Notes under the pieces: generated by a model | Database searches by the model: none | Told to the model about the DNA's origin: nothing | What the model saw: only the letters and a program-made list of their open reading frames with translations | In this document: piece by piece, positions 23,578 to 28,994 of the stretch | Position numbering within the stretch: the first letter of the stretch is position 1 | How the letters are laid out: each line of letters begins with the position of its first letter | DNA from: a virus | Length of the DNA: 29,533 nucleotides | Reading direction: 5' to 3' (one strand) | Virus record (IMG/VR): IMGVR_UViG_3300048008_000179 | Location: 1 to 29,533 of that record | Program-made: the position numbers and the translations under genes

Positions 23578-23892
23578 ATGGCTACATGGACCATCGCAAC
23601 ACTTGAACGAGACTTACAAGGCGACTTAGCGGGAGGCGTTATTGTAGCCCATTGGCGGGTCACTGAAGAAGAAACTGTGGGGGAGGATACATACAGTGCT
23701 TCATCCTACGGAACCTGTGGCTTTACCCCAGACCCTTCCTCTGAAGGATACATCGCATATGATGACCTGACTGAAGCTGATGTCATTGGCTGGGTGCAGG
23801 GTGAGTTAGACGTTGATGCCATTGAAGCCTCTCTCACTGCCAGCATTGAAGAGCAGAAGAACCCTACAACCGCTGATGGGGTGCCGTGGTGA
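23578..23892 (+). CDS. DUF7936-like small virion-region protein
   Basis: A 104-residue protein with AGGAGAACTAAA upstream of its ATG. The pattern MATWTIATLERDLQ, VIVAHWRVTEEE, SSYGTCGFTPDPSSEGYIAY and a C-terminal IEEQKNPTTADGVPW is one I recognise from a widespread family of marine phage proteins of unknown function next to tail fibre genes. It is acidic with one cysteine and no membrane segment. The role may be in the virion, but there is no direct evidence. Confidence 0.75.
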   Translation: MATWTIATLERDLQGDLAGGVIVAHWRVTEEETVGEDTYSASSYGTCGFTPDPSSEGYIAYDDLTEADVIGWVQGELDVDAIEASLTASIEEQKNPTTADGVPW

Positions 23893-24095
23893 GCGATAGA
23901 GCAGAGCAAGCCCTAGAGAAGATCGCTAAGCACGAGCAAGAATGTGCTCAGCGGTGGGGTGAGGCTCTGGTGGAGCTTCGAGAACTACGCAAGGCCACTG
24001 ATGCTCACGCTCTACGGTGGGAGAAGCTAGCGTGGCTTGTTGTCGCCTCTGCTGTGACGGGTGTTGTCACCGTTGTAGTTAGTAACCTCCAGTGA
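23889..24095 (+). CDS. Small C-terminally anchored membrane protein, 68 residues
   Basis: GTG start at 23889 overlapping the previous stop. An alternative GTG at 23886 adds one residue. Residues 1-46 form an amphipathic charged helix (SDRAEQALEKIAKHEQECAQ...). Residues 47-65 (KLAWLVVASAVTGVVTVVVS) are a single membrane segment at the C-terminus. The shape resembles XhlA-type lysis accessory proteins, although the main holin is at 3685. A membrane role late in infection is likely, but its exact function is not known. Confidence 0.7.
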   Translation: MSDRAEQALEKIAKHEQECAQRWGEALVELRELRKATDAHALRWEKLAWLVVASAVTGVVTVVVSNLQ

Positions 24096-24535
24096 TTATC
24101 GAGGCTGTTGCAGCGGTAACGACTGCCTGCAAAGCCTTGGAAATGGCGGCGGGAGCGGCCAACAACATAGAGTCACTAGGCGTCTTCATAGGGCGCATGG
24201 GGGCCGCAGAATTCGACCTACAGCGAGCCAAGAACCAAACCAGAAGCATGAACGAGGCCGAGGCTGCAAAAGCGGTCATGGCCGAAGAGATGGTTCGCCA
24301 GTCCAAGGAAAATATCTACAACGTGTTCCTCGCTACAAATCGGCTGGATTTGTGGAACGACATGCAAAGGAAGATGGCTGAAGCCAGGAAGGCGCGGCAG
24401 GAAGAAATCAAGCGGCAGGAGTTAGCTGCCAAGAAGCGCAAAAAGCAGATGATCGAGGTTCTGATTGTTCTCGCTATCGCCCTTGGGTTGGTTCCCGTCG
24501 CCATTGCACTGGTGGTCTGGTGGGCTACGTCTTAA
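24092..24535 (+). CDS. Coiled-coil protein with C-terminal membrane segment, 147 residues
   Basis: GTG start at 24092 overlapping the previous stop by 4 nt. The N-terminal stretch IIEAVAAVTTACKALEMAAG is hydrophobic and helical. The middle is a charged helix (EAEAAKAVMAEEMVRQSKENIYNVF). The end is a strongly basic patch (KRQELAAKKRKKQ) followed by a membrane segment at ~121-145 (EVLIVLAIALGLVPVAIALV). I associate this layout with marine phage proteins of unknown function. It could be an ejected or lysis-related protein. Confidence 0.7.
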   Translation: MIIEAVAAVTTACKALEMAAGAANNIESLGVFIGRMGAAEFDLQRAKNQTRSMNEAEAAKAVMAEEMVRQSKENIYNVFLATNRLDLWNDMQRKMAEARKARQEEIKRQELAAKKRKKQMIEVLIVLAIALGLVPVAIALVVWWATS

Positions 24536-24537
24536 CT

Positions 24538-24585
24538 ATGATCGTCGGGATAGTGCTAGCTGTCTGGCTGGCTTACACAATTTGA
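24538..24585 (+). CDS. Candidate 15-residue membrane micropeptide
   Basis: ATG ATC ... ATT TGA reads MIVGIVLAVWLAYTI, almost entirely hydrophobic. It lies between two well-supported genes (24092-24535 and 24593-25303), just after a membrane protein. No clear ribosome site is seen. It may be chance, or a very small membrane peptide like some phage lysis peptides. Confidence 0.2.
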   Translation: MIVGIVLAVWLAYTI

Positions 24586-24592
24586 GGCAACC

Positions 24593-25303
24593 ATGTACCA
24601 ATACCATCAGCAAAGACCCACCCCCCATTATCTATTCGACGTTGCACAAGGCAAGATGTGGGACCAGTCAGCCGTCAACATCTTTGGCTTTAACACCCTT
24701 GTGGGAACGTCCTTCGAGACGCTTTGGAACGACGGTGGAGCGTATGTATTCCCTTCCTCAGATGTTACCATGGATCTGGTTTCAACCAGCGCTATCGACA
24801 CCATGGACGTTCTGGTGGCGGGTTTGGATTCCAGCTACAACCAGATCACCGAGACTGTAACGCTCACCGGCACATCAGCAGTCACAACTTCTGCGAGCTT
24901 CCTGCGGGTTAACTCTGCCATCATCCTGTCAGGGCAGAACGCTGGTGAAATCTCTATCAGCAATGGCGGCACCACTTACGCTTTCATCGGCACCAACCTG
25001 GGAACCACGCAGGCTTGCATCTACACGGTGCCAGCAGGGTATTCGCTCTACATCTTCCGCATCGACTTCAACAGTGCGACAGTTAACCCAAACAAGTATC
25101 TAACGGTAAGGAATAAGCTATCCAGCCACACGGGGAGAGTGCTACACGTTGCAGAGGCGACATTTTCCACCAGTCAGGTAAGCTACGACCGTCAGGTGCC
25201 GTTCAAAATAGCGGAAAAGACTGACTTTGAGTTCCAAGCGAAGTCCAGCAGCAGTGACAATGAAGTTGCTGTCTTCGTGGAGTGTGTGTTGATTAAAAAC
25301 TAG
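24593..25303 (+). CDS. Virion structural protein of environmental phages
   Basis: A 236-residue beta-rich protein starting MYQYHQQRPTPHYLFDVAQGK, with TFETLWNDGG-like and ITETVTLTGTSAVTTSASFL segments and a YTVPAGYSLYIFRIDF stretch. I associate this type of protein with virions of marine phages of several kinds, possibly decorating the capsid or fibre. It contains no catalytic motif. It is expressed with the late operon. The exact location in the particle is uncertain. Confidence 0.65.
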   Translation: MYQYHQQRPTPHYLFDVAQGKMWDQSAVNIFGFNTLVGTSFETLWNDGGAYVFPSSDVTMDLVSTSAIDTMDVLVAGLDSSYNQITETVTLTGTSAVTTSASFLRVNSAIILSGQNAGEISISNGGTTYAFIGTNLGTTQACIYTVPAGYSLYIFRIDFNSATVNPNKYLTVRNKLSSHTGRVLHVAEATFSTSQVSYDRQVPFKIAEKTDFEFQAKSSSSDNEVAVFVECVLIKN

Positions 25304-25312
25304 GAGAATCAA

Positions 25313-25507
25313 ATGATCACAATTGATGGCGTTGAATACACGGAAGAAGAGCTAAGCGGAGATTCTAAGATCAGAGCTAACAGGATCATGGAGCTACGAG
25401 CGGAGGTCGTGAGGTTAATACTGGCTCAGCAAGAAGCCGATCAGAACATTAGGTTTCACGCTCAACAGATCAAAGAAGAAATGGAACCATCCGAGGAAGA
25501 CGAATAG
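25313..25507 (+). CDS. DUF6447-like small coiled-coil protein
   Basis: A 64-residue protein with TAGGAGAATCAA upstream of its ATG. MITIDGVEYTEEELS followed by a helix with AEVVRLILAQQEADQNIRFHAQQIKEE is a pattern of short phage proteins in this position. Its stop codon TAG (25505-25507) overlaps the parS-like palindrome. It is the last gene of the rightward late operon. The function is not known. Confidence 0.75.
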   Translation: MITIDGVEYTEEELSGDSKIRANRIMELRAEVVRLILAQQEADQNIRFHAQQIKEEMEPSEEDE

Positions 25508-25521
25508 TTCCACGTGGAACA
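25506..25521. promoter_or_regulatory. parS-like palindrome at the meeting point of the two operons
   Basis: AGTTCCACGTGGAACA contains a perfect 14-bp palindrome (25507-25520). It matches the bacterial partition-site consensus TGTTNCACGTGNAACA at 15 of 16 positions. It sits exactly between the rightward stop (25505-25507) and the leftward stop (25522-25524). As RNA it could form a 5-bp stem with an ACGU loop, but no T-run follows, so it is not a normal terminator. Binding by host ParB is a possible use. Confidence 0.6.
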
Positions 25522-25752
25522 CTAAGAAAGGTTAGAGGGAGAGGGCCAAGAAGTCCGCTTGGTTAGCAGCATCACTTTGTGCCGTGTGACACCTAGTTGG
25601 TCTGCCATCCACCTAGTGGTCATCCCCTCTCGCTGCCACTCATATATTTGGCGCTTGGTCTGTTCACTGAACGGCGCTATCACCGAAGCCAAAACCTCAG
25701 AGATATACCGCTCCCGCAGTTTCTCTTGGCACACAATGGCTTGATAGAACAT
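25522..25752 (-). CDS. Helix-turn-helix protein, last gene of the early operon, 76 residues
   Basis: Leftward gene from ATG 25752, following AAGGAG 11 bases upstream and only 2 nt after the previous stop. A start at 25803 would add 17 residues but overlaps the previous gene by 49 bases. The middle, SEQTKRQIYEWQREGMTTRWMADQLGVTRHKVMLLTKR, looks like a helix-turn-helix similar to resolvase or sigma-like DNA-binding helices. No family is recognised. A regulatory role at the end of the early operon is possible. Confidence 0.7.
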   Translation of the reverse strand: MFYQAIVCQEKLRERYISEVLASVIAPFSEQTKRQIYEWQREGMTTRWMADQLGVTRHKVMLLTKRTSWPSPSNLS

Positions 25753-25754
25753 GT

Positions 25755-25946
25755 CTACCGGCGCTCCTTGTAGGTCGTATGCCTTTGGTGGCACTTCTGG
25801 CATCGTCTCGTTATCCCCTTCGTCAGATCCTTTGTCTCAAACAACCCTTTGCAGTTCATACACACTTGCATGTCGCGTGGTACGCCAAACGGAATTTGAG
25901 TGATCTGGCCCCCTTCTTCAAGAAATTTCTTGACGGCTTCGTTCAT
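25755..25946 (-). CDS. Small zinc-ribbon protein, 63 residues
   Basis: Leftward gene from ATG 25946 with GGGGGA upstream. It overlaps the preceding stop as ATGA. A longer frame to 26003 lies inside the preceding gene. Residues 29-32 (CMNC) and 49-52 (CQKC) make two CxxC pairs 16 residues apart, a typical zinc ribbon, and the C-terminus HQRHTTYKERR is basic. It is probably a nucleic-acid or protein-binding protein. The function is not known. Confidence 0.75.
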   Translation of the reverse strand: MNEAVKKFLEEGGQITQIPFGVPRDMQVCMNCKGLFETKDLTKGITRRCQKCHQRHTTYKERR

Positions 25947-26401
25947 CGTTCCCCCTGAGCTACTGCTAAACCGACCCGAGCAAGCCTGACATTTATCGGG
26001 CAATCATCGGGCAGTTGATTGTTTACGCTCTCCACTAATTCGCTGACCCAGTGAGGGACTCCTTCTGGGCGCTTCACCGCTTTGCCTTGGTATTCGATCC
26101 CGTGGATGTGCTCCAACAAACGAGTAGCCAGGGTTTCATTGTGTGAGGTTACGTTGGTCTTAACCTCTCCCCCTTCGGTCTTGCTGCTAGAAAGCTGATT
26201 TAGCTTTGCCCTTATCTGTTTGGGTGAGGGGAAGTTGTCTATCTCCTCGGTTAATTGCCCCAATGCTTCGGTCATCAAAGCCACGCTCTCTCTAGAGAAC
26301 GCTTGATAGTGAACCTTGCCTAATTCCGGCCAGTCTCTCTTCTTGAACGGATGCAGTGCAAACCATTGCTCATAAAGCGCTGTGAAGTCGTGTTTATCCA
26401 T
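25943..26401 (-). CDS. Hypothetical protein of the early/replication region, 152 residues
   Basis: Leftward gene from ATG 26401 with CAGGGGA upstream. In-frame extensions to 26500 would run through a 10-bp inverted repeat and are rejected. It begins MDKHDFTALYEQWFALHPFKKRDWPELGK. It contains ALMTEALGQLTEEIDNFPSPKQIRAKLNQLS, which has a look of phage helicase-loader proteins, but this is weak. It follows the SSB-like gene after the structured gap 26402-26578. Its translation may be controlled by that structure. Confidence 0.75.
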   Translation of the reverse strand: MDKHDFTALYEQWFALHPFKKRDWPELGKVHYQAFSRESVALMTEALGQLTEEIDNFPSPKQIRAKLNQLSSSKTEGGEVKTNVTSHNETLATRLLEHIHGIEYQGKAVKRPEGVPHWVSELVESVNNQLPDDCPINVRLARVGLAVAQGER

Positions 26402-26578
26402 ATTTTTCCCCTGATTGGTAGGATATTTGGAGCCGTGAAATATCCTATTTGAGTGCGGCAGTTGATCGCTTTGGCGGTGAATGTTGCGGGCCGCAAGCAA
26501 GCGACCTATCTCTCATGCCCCGAGGGGAGACTGACGCTGCCGCTCGCCTGTCTGAATCACCCGCTCGGCAATGTTACA
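26402..26578 (-). ncRNA. Non-coding structured stretch; candidate leader RNA or regulatory element
   Basis: No convincing gene lies in these 177 bases. In the leftward transcript, four stems can be drawn. P1 pairs GAGCGGCAG (26545-26537) with CTGCCGCACTC (26461-26451), with a bulge. P2 is a hairpin at 26530-26511 (TCTC-CCC...GGG-GAGA). P3 pairs GGTCGCTT (26506-26499) with AAGCGATC (26471-26464), and holds the hairpin TTGCGGCCCGCAA (26496-26484). A final perfect 10-bp inverted repeat, TAGGATATTT/AAATATCCTA (26447-26419), is next to the ribosome site of 26401. P3 needs a G-U pair that exists only on the minus strand. Confidence 0.5.
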
Positions 26579-26842
26579 TTAAAAGGGGATGTCTTCCTTC
26601 CAGTCCTCTTCTTGTGGAAGCGCAGCCTTGAACGCTGGCTGACCACCGGCCTGGGGCCGAGATTGTGGCAGTTGCAGTTTCCCGTTGAGCGTGGGTGCTC
26701 TGGGGTTGTCGCTGTCGTTCTTCCATAGGGCTACGTCGTATTCGGTGCCGTTGATGGTCGCTTTGCCTTTCAGGATCGGAGCTTTGGCGTTGGTGCCGTC
26801 ACTCTTCCACAGGCTTATCTTCAGTTCGTTGTCGTAGCTCAT
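26579..26842 (-). CDS. SSB-like small protein with EDIPF tail, 87 residues
   Basis: Leftward gene from ATG 26842, overlapping the previous stop as ATGA. It has two similar beta units, ISLWKSDGTNAKAPILKGKA and VALWKNDSDNPRAPTLNGK, then a proline/glutamine-rich linker, and ends in EEDWKEDIPF. The last residues match the SSB C-terminal tip (DDDIPF), which binds many host DNA-repair and replication proteins. It is much shorter than normal SSB and lacks a clear full OB-fold, so it may be a minimal single-strand binding protein. Neighbours ERF and YqaJ support a recombination role. Confidence 0.7.
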   Translation of the reverse strand: MSYDNELKISLWKSDGTNAKAPILKGKATINGTEYDVALWKNDSDNPRAPTLNGKLQLPQSRPQAGGQPAFKAALPQEEDWKEDIPF

Positions 26843-27240
26843 AGGTTTTCCAAAATGGTGGTGGTTAGCGCTGACGTGATGACAGCAATGACAATGACTA
26901 TGGCAGAGTCTTTCAGGTTCATGCCAAACAAGCCCTCTGTGGGCGTTATTTCGACGCTCTCAGGCGTTTTATCTACGGGGGAGGGCGTTTGTATAGGGTC
27001 TGAAAGCTGAAGCTCAAAATCGGGCTGTTTAGTGCGGATCTCGTACCTGCGGAAATCAGCCTGACTGCGCTGGATGTACTTTCTGCCCATCAGGTTGTTG
27101 ATGGCTGTTCTGGCTTGCTTCGCCTTCATCTCTGACCCTTTGTCGAGCAAGTGCCGGCGGATGGTGTGGTAAGCCATCGGGCCGTGTTCGTCCAAGATGT
27201 CGAATATCTCACGGGCGTTGCCCTTTCTTGGTCTTCTCAT
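26839..27240 (-). CDS. Winged-helix protein with C-terminal membrane anchor, 133 residues
   Basis: Leftward gene from ATG 27240, with GGAG upstream and an ATGA overlap with the ERF stop. Residues 5-65 (NAREIFDILDEHGPMAYHTI, then NLMGRKYIQRSQADFRRYEI) are a winged-helix DNA-binding domain. A Pro/Thr/Glu-rich linker follows, and a membrane segment at ~111-130 (DSAIVIVIAVITSALTTTIL) ends the protein. The combination could tether phage DNA or the recombination complex to the membrane. No family is recognised. Confidence 0.75.
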   Translation of the reverse strand: MRRPRKGNAREIFDILDEHGPMAYHTIRRHLLDKGSEMKAKQARTAINNLMGRKYIQRSQADFRRYEIRTKQPDFELQLSDPIQTPSPVDKTPESVEITPTEGLFGMNLKDSAIVIVIAVITSALTTTILENL

Positions 27241-27866
27241 TTGGGATTCTCCACTTTTCTGATTGCTGATCGGATGTTGCTTGGAAGCTCTGCCCACACC
27301 GCCAGCTTCATATCACTGTCTTGGCGTAATTCGTCGAGCAGTTCTTTCATGCCTGCGTGATCTTCGGCTGAAGTGGCTTCGGTTAGAAGGGAAATGTAAC
27401 TGGTTCGTTTTCCCTCATCGACCTTGATGCCTTCTTCTTGGATGACAGTCTTGGTGACTGACTGAGGCTTTCGGCCAGTAGTGTTCTTTGCAGCCGCGTT
27501 GCCATCATCGTCCTCATCTGCTGCTACACCGCAAGCCATCGCCAGAGAGTAGCGCTTGGCATAGGTTAGGGCCGAGCCAAAGCCTTGGGCGTTCTCACGA
27601 TCTATAGGGACGGGAACTGGCCCAGTGGATAACTCCTCACAGTGACCGTAAAAGACGGTTTCTACAGCGATGCCATGATCCATTGGAACTGACTTTTGGA
27701 TGTACGCTATTCCGTTCGCGTTGAGCGCGGGTTTAACCGCGTCGATCACACTCTTGAGCGAGGCAAACTTGCTCTTGAAGTGTGGGTTAGTTTGGTCAAA
27801 TGCCGCATGGGACATTTGTGACTGCGCCTTCACGAGTGCGCTAATCAAGGTTTGTTTTGATTCCAT
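27237..27866 (-). CDS. erf: ERF-family single-strand annealing protein
   Basis: A 209-residue protein from ATG 27866, with AAGGAG upstream. The N-terminal ~130 residues have the ERF pattern: LVKAQSQMSHAAFDQTNPHF, KSKFASLKSVIDAVKPALNA, then GFGSALTYAKRYSLAMACGV and the acidic ADEDDDGN. ERF proteins anneal complementary single strands in phage recombination and circularisation. The C-terminus has a basic linker and an alpha-helical end. Its exonuclease partner YqaJ is on the opposite strand, about 2 kb away across the junction. It lies within the leftward early operon. Confidence 0.93.
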   Translation of the reverse strand: MESKQTLISALVKAQSQMSHAAFDQTNPHFKSKFASLKSVIDAVKPALNANGIAYIQKSVPMDHGIAVETVFYGHCEELSTGPVPVPIDRENAQGFGSALTYAKRYSLAMACGVAADEDDDGNAAAKNTTGRKPQSVTKTVIQEEGIKVDEGKRTSYISLLTEATSAEDHAGMKELLDELRQDSDMKLAVWAELPSNIRSAIRKVENPK

Positions 27867-28026
27867 CCATCAACTCCTTTAGTTGGTTTTTGAGGTAAAG
27901 GTGACGCTCTACCGAGTTTCTTGGTAAATCACAGTTTCGGATGTTGTCCACAACCTGCGAAATTGGTTTGGCGACCAGTTCATCGTCTGGCCCATCGGTC
28001 ATAAGTTCAGATTTAACGCGACCCAT
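27841..28026 (-). CDS. Small hypothetical protein before erf, 61 residues
   Basis: Leftward gene from ATG 28026 with GGAGG six bases upstream. A TTG at 28032 is the alternative. Its 3' end overlaps the erf start by 26 bases and contains the erf ribosome site, so the genes are coupled. The protein begins MGRVKSELMTDGPDDELVAK, has a helical C-terminus (VERHLYLKNQLKELMDGIKT) and no cysteines except C34. No family is recognised. Confidence 0.65.
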   Translation of the reverse strand: MGRVKSELMTDGPDDELVAKPISQVVDNIRNCDLPRNSVERHLYLKNQLKELMDGIKTNLD

Positions 28027-28438
28027 TAGCAACCTCCGTCACGCAGCCGATCTGATTGCCGCGCCACCAGATAAAATACTGACCAGCGGGGTTGCCATCG
28101 CGCACGTCGGCAAGTTCATGAATGTCGTTTACAATTTTTGAGAGTTTCCAGTGCAGGTTTTCTTCCCACCACATCTGGAGATCAAACATTTCAGAGCGGG
28201 AGTGCTCAACGATGCCGTTTTCAAACGACTGGCATTCGGTCATGCCGTAGAAGTGCAGGTTAAACAAGACGTCGTTGTCTTTGGGTTCACCCAGATCGCA
28301 GACTGGGCAGACCAGATAGGCGTGGCCTGCATCGCGCAGGTTGTGCAGTTCAGTCTCACACTTTGGGCAAGTGTCAGGATCACCCCACATTGCTTGAAAG
28401 CGTGGGTCAGATTCAATTGGTCTATCAGGTACAAGCAT
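28013..28438 (-). CDS. Zinc-ribbon protein of the early operon, 141 residues
   Basis: Leftward gene from ATG 28438 with GGAGG four bases upstream. A longer frame to 28486 crosses the hairpin and is rejected. C24-x-x-C27 (CPKC) and C44-x-x-C47 (CPVC) form a zinc ribbon near the N-terminus. The rest is rich in Trp and aromatics (EMFDLQMWWEENLHWKLSKI, QYFIWWRGNQIGC). No family is recognised. It is the second gene of the early operon and follows the stop-codon hairpin at 28450-28463. Confidence 0.75.
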   Translation of the reverse strand: MLVPDRPIESDPRFQAMWGDPDTCPKCETELHNLRDAGHAYLVCPVCDLGEPKDNDVLFNLHFYGMTECQSFENGIVEHSRSEMFDLQMWWEENLHWKLSKIVNDIHELADVRDGNPAGQYFIWWRGNQIGCVTEVANGSR

Positions 28439-28449
28439 GATTCCTCCAA

Positions 28450-28463
28450 GCCGCTTACGCGGC
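28450..28463 (-). promoter_or_regulatory. Intercistronic hairpin with the stop codon in its loop (second copy)
   Basis: The leftward transcript reads GCCGC-GUAA-GCGGC, a 5-bp stem with the UAA stop of the gene at 28455-28676 in the loop. The next ATG is 11 nt downstream, with GGAGG between. Sequence and geometry match 2937-2952, although the genes around them are not alike. Confidence 0.75.
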
Positions 28464-28676
28464 AAGCTCTGGTCGTTTCCATTCAAGCTCTGCGATCACC
28501 TCTTTCTTGGTGCCGCGTCCGCTCACGATGCGAGTGCCGTTCTCGGTAGCAACCCATCCGCTTCCGCTTTTGCGTACAACGATGTCCTCTGCGCCTTTGA
28601 CCACCCACTCAGCAGCTTCGTTGCCAAAGCCGTTACCAGCCCAGAATGCGTCTGCTTTTTTAGTAAGTTTGATCAT
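28455..28676 (-). CDS. First gene of the early operon, hypothetical, 73 residues
   Basis: Leftward gene from ATG 28676 with CAGGAG six bases upstream. In-frame extension to 28724 would enter the promoter and is rejected. It begins MIKLTKKADAFWAGNGFG and continues EAAEWVVKGAEDIVVRKSGSGWVATENG, a small beta-rich basic protein. It is expressed from the operator-controlled promoter, so it should be among the first proteins made. No family is recognised. Host-takeover or regulatory roles are possible. Confidence 0.7.
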   Translation of the reverse strand: MIKLTKKADAFWAGNGFGNEAAEWVVKGAEDIVVRKSGSGWVATENGTRIVSGRGTKKEVIAELEWKRPELAA

Positions 28677-28700
28677 CACGTTCTCCTGTTGTGTGAAGCC

Positions 28701-28728
28701 ATAATAAACTATTGGTGTACCCATGCAA
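28701..28728 (-). promoter_or_regulatory. Leftward early promoter
   Basis: On the minus strand: -35 TTGCAT (28728-28723), a 16-bp spacer and -10 TATTAT (28706-28701), upstream of the ATG at 28676. The operator-like site at 28703-28721 covers the -10 and spacer, the same layout as the leftward promoter at 3164-3191. Confidence 0.7.
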
Positions 28729-28781
28729 GCACTAATGCAAACTTTTTTTGTATTATTGTTCTTGCAAACTGCTGGTGTATC
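28703..28781. promoter_or_regulatory. Operator array between early operon and Cro-type gene
   Basis: Three similar 19-bp sites lie at 28703-28721, 28736-28754 and 28763-28781. Their cores are TAAACTATTGGTGTAC (28705), CAAACTTTTTTTGTAT (28738) and CAAACTGCTGGTGTAT (28765). A fourth copy lies at 3166-3184 in the opposite direction. The middle site is the weakest. The array is placed as expected for autoregulation by the gene at 28797. Confidence 0.6.
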
Positions 28782-28789
28782 TGTACTGT
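28762..28789 (+). promoter_or_regulatory. Possible rightward promoter of the Cro-type gene
   Basis: TTGCAA (28762-28767), 16 bp, then TACTGT (28784-28789). Transcription would begin at about 28796, next to the ATG at 28797, which lacks a strong ribosome site. The message may therefore be leaderless. The -10 match is weak, so confidence is low. Confidence 0.35.
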
Positions 28790-28796
28790 GGACGGA

Positions 28797-28994
28797 ATGG
28801 AAACAGAAGCATTCAAAAGAGTCGTCGAAATTGTTGGGTCAAAGGCTGAGATAGCCCGACAGTGTGGGGTCAGCGGACAACATATTCAGAAATGGAAAAG
28901 CCAAGTACCGGCTGTCCATGTGATAAAGTTGGAAAAGTTGACAGGTGGAGCGGTTCGACGCGAAGAATTGCGGCCAGATGTTTTCTACGATTAG
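28797..28994 (+). CDS. Cro/YdaS-type transcriptional regulator, 65 residues
   Basis: The protein METEAFKRVVEIVGSKAEIA..., with RQCGVSGQHIQKWKSQVPAV and KLEKLTGGAVRREELRPDVF, closely follows the YdaS/Cro-like pattern: a helix-turn-helix at about 16-38 followed by the LTGG..R.ELRPD tail. Such proteins repress early phage promoters. Longer upstream readings pass through the operators and the divergent promoter, so ATG 28797 is chosen. It is divergent from the early operon. No CI-type repressor or integrase accompanies it, which argues against ordinary lysogeny. Confidence 0.85.
   Translation: METEAFKRVVEIVGSKAEIARQCGVSGQHIQKWKSQVPAVHVIKLEKLTGGAVRREELRPDVFYD

Noticed and set aside
26449-26728. 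Two rightward open frames of 60 and 91 residues
   Set aside because: They overlap the SSB-like gene on the opposite strand and the structured stretch, and no rightward promoter or ribosome site is present.
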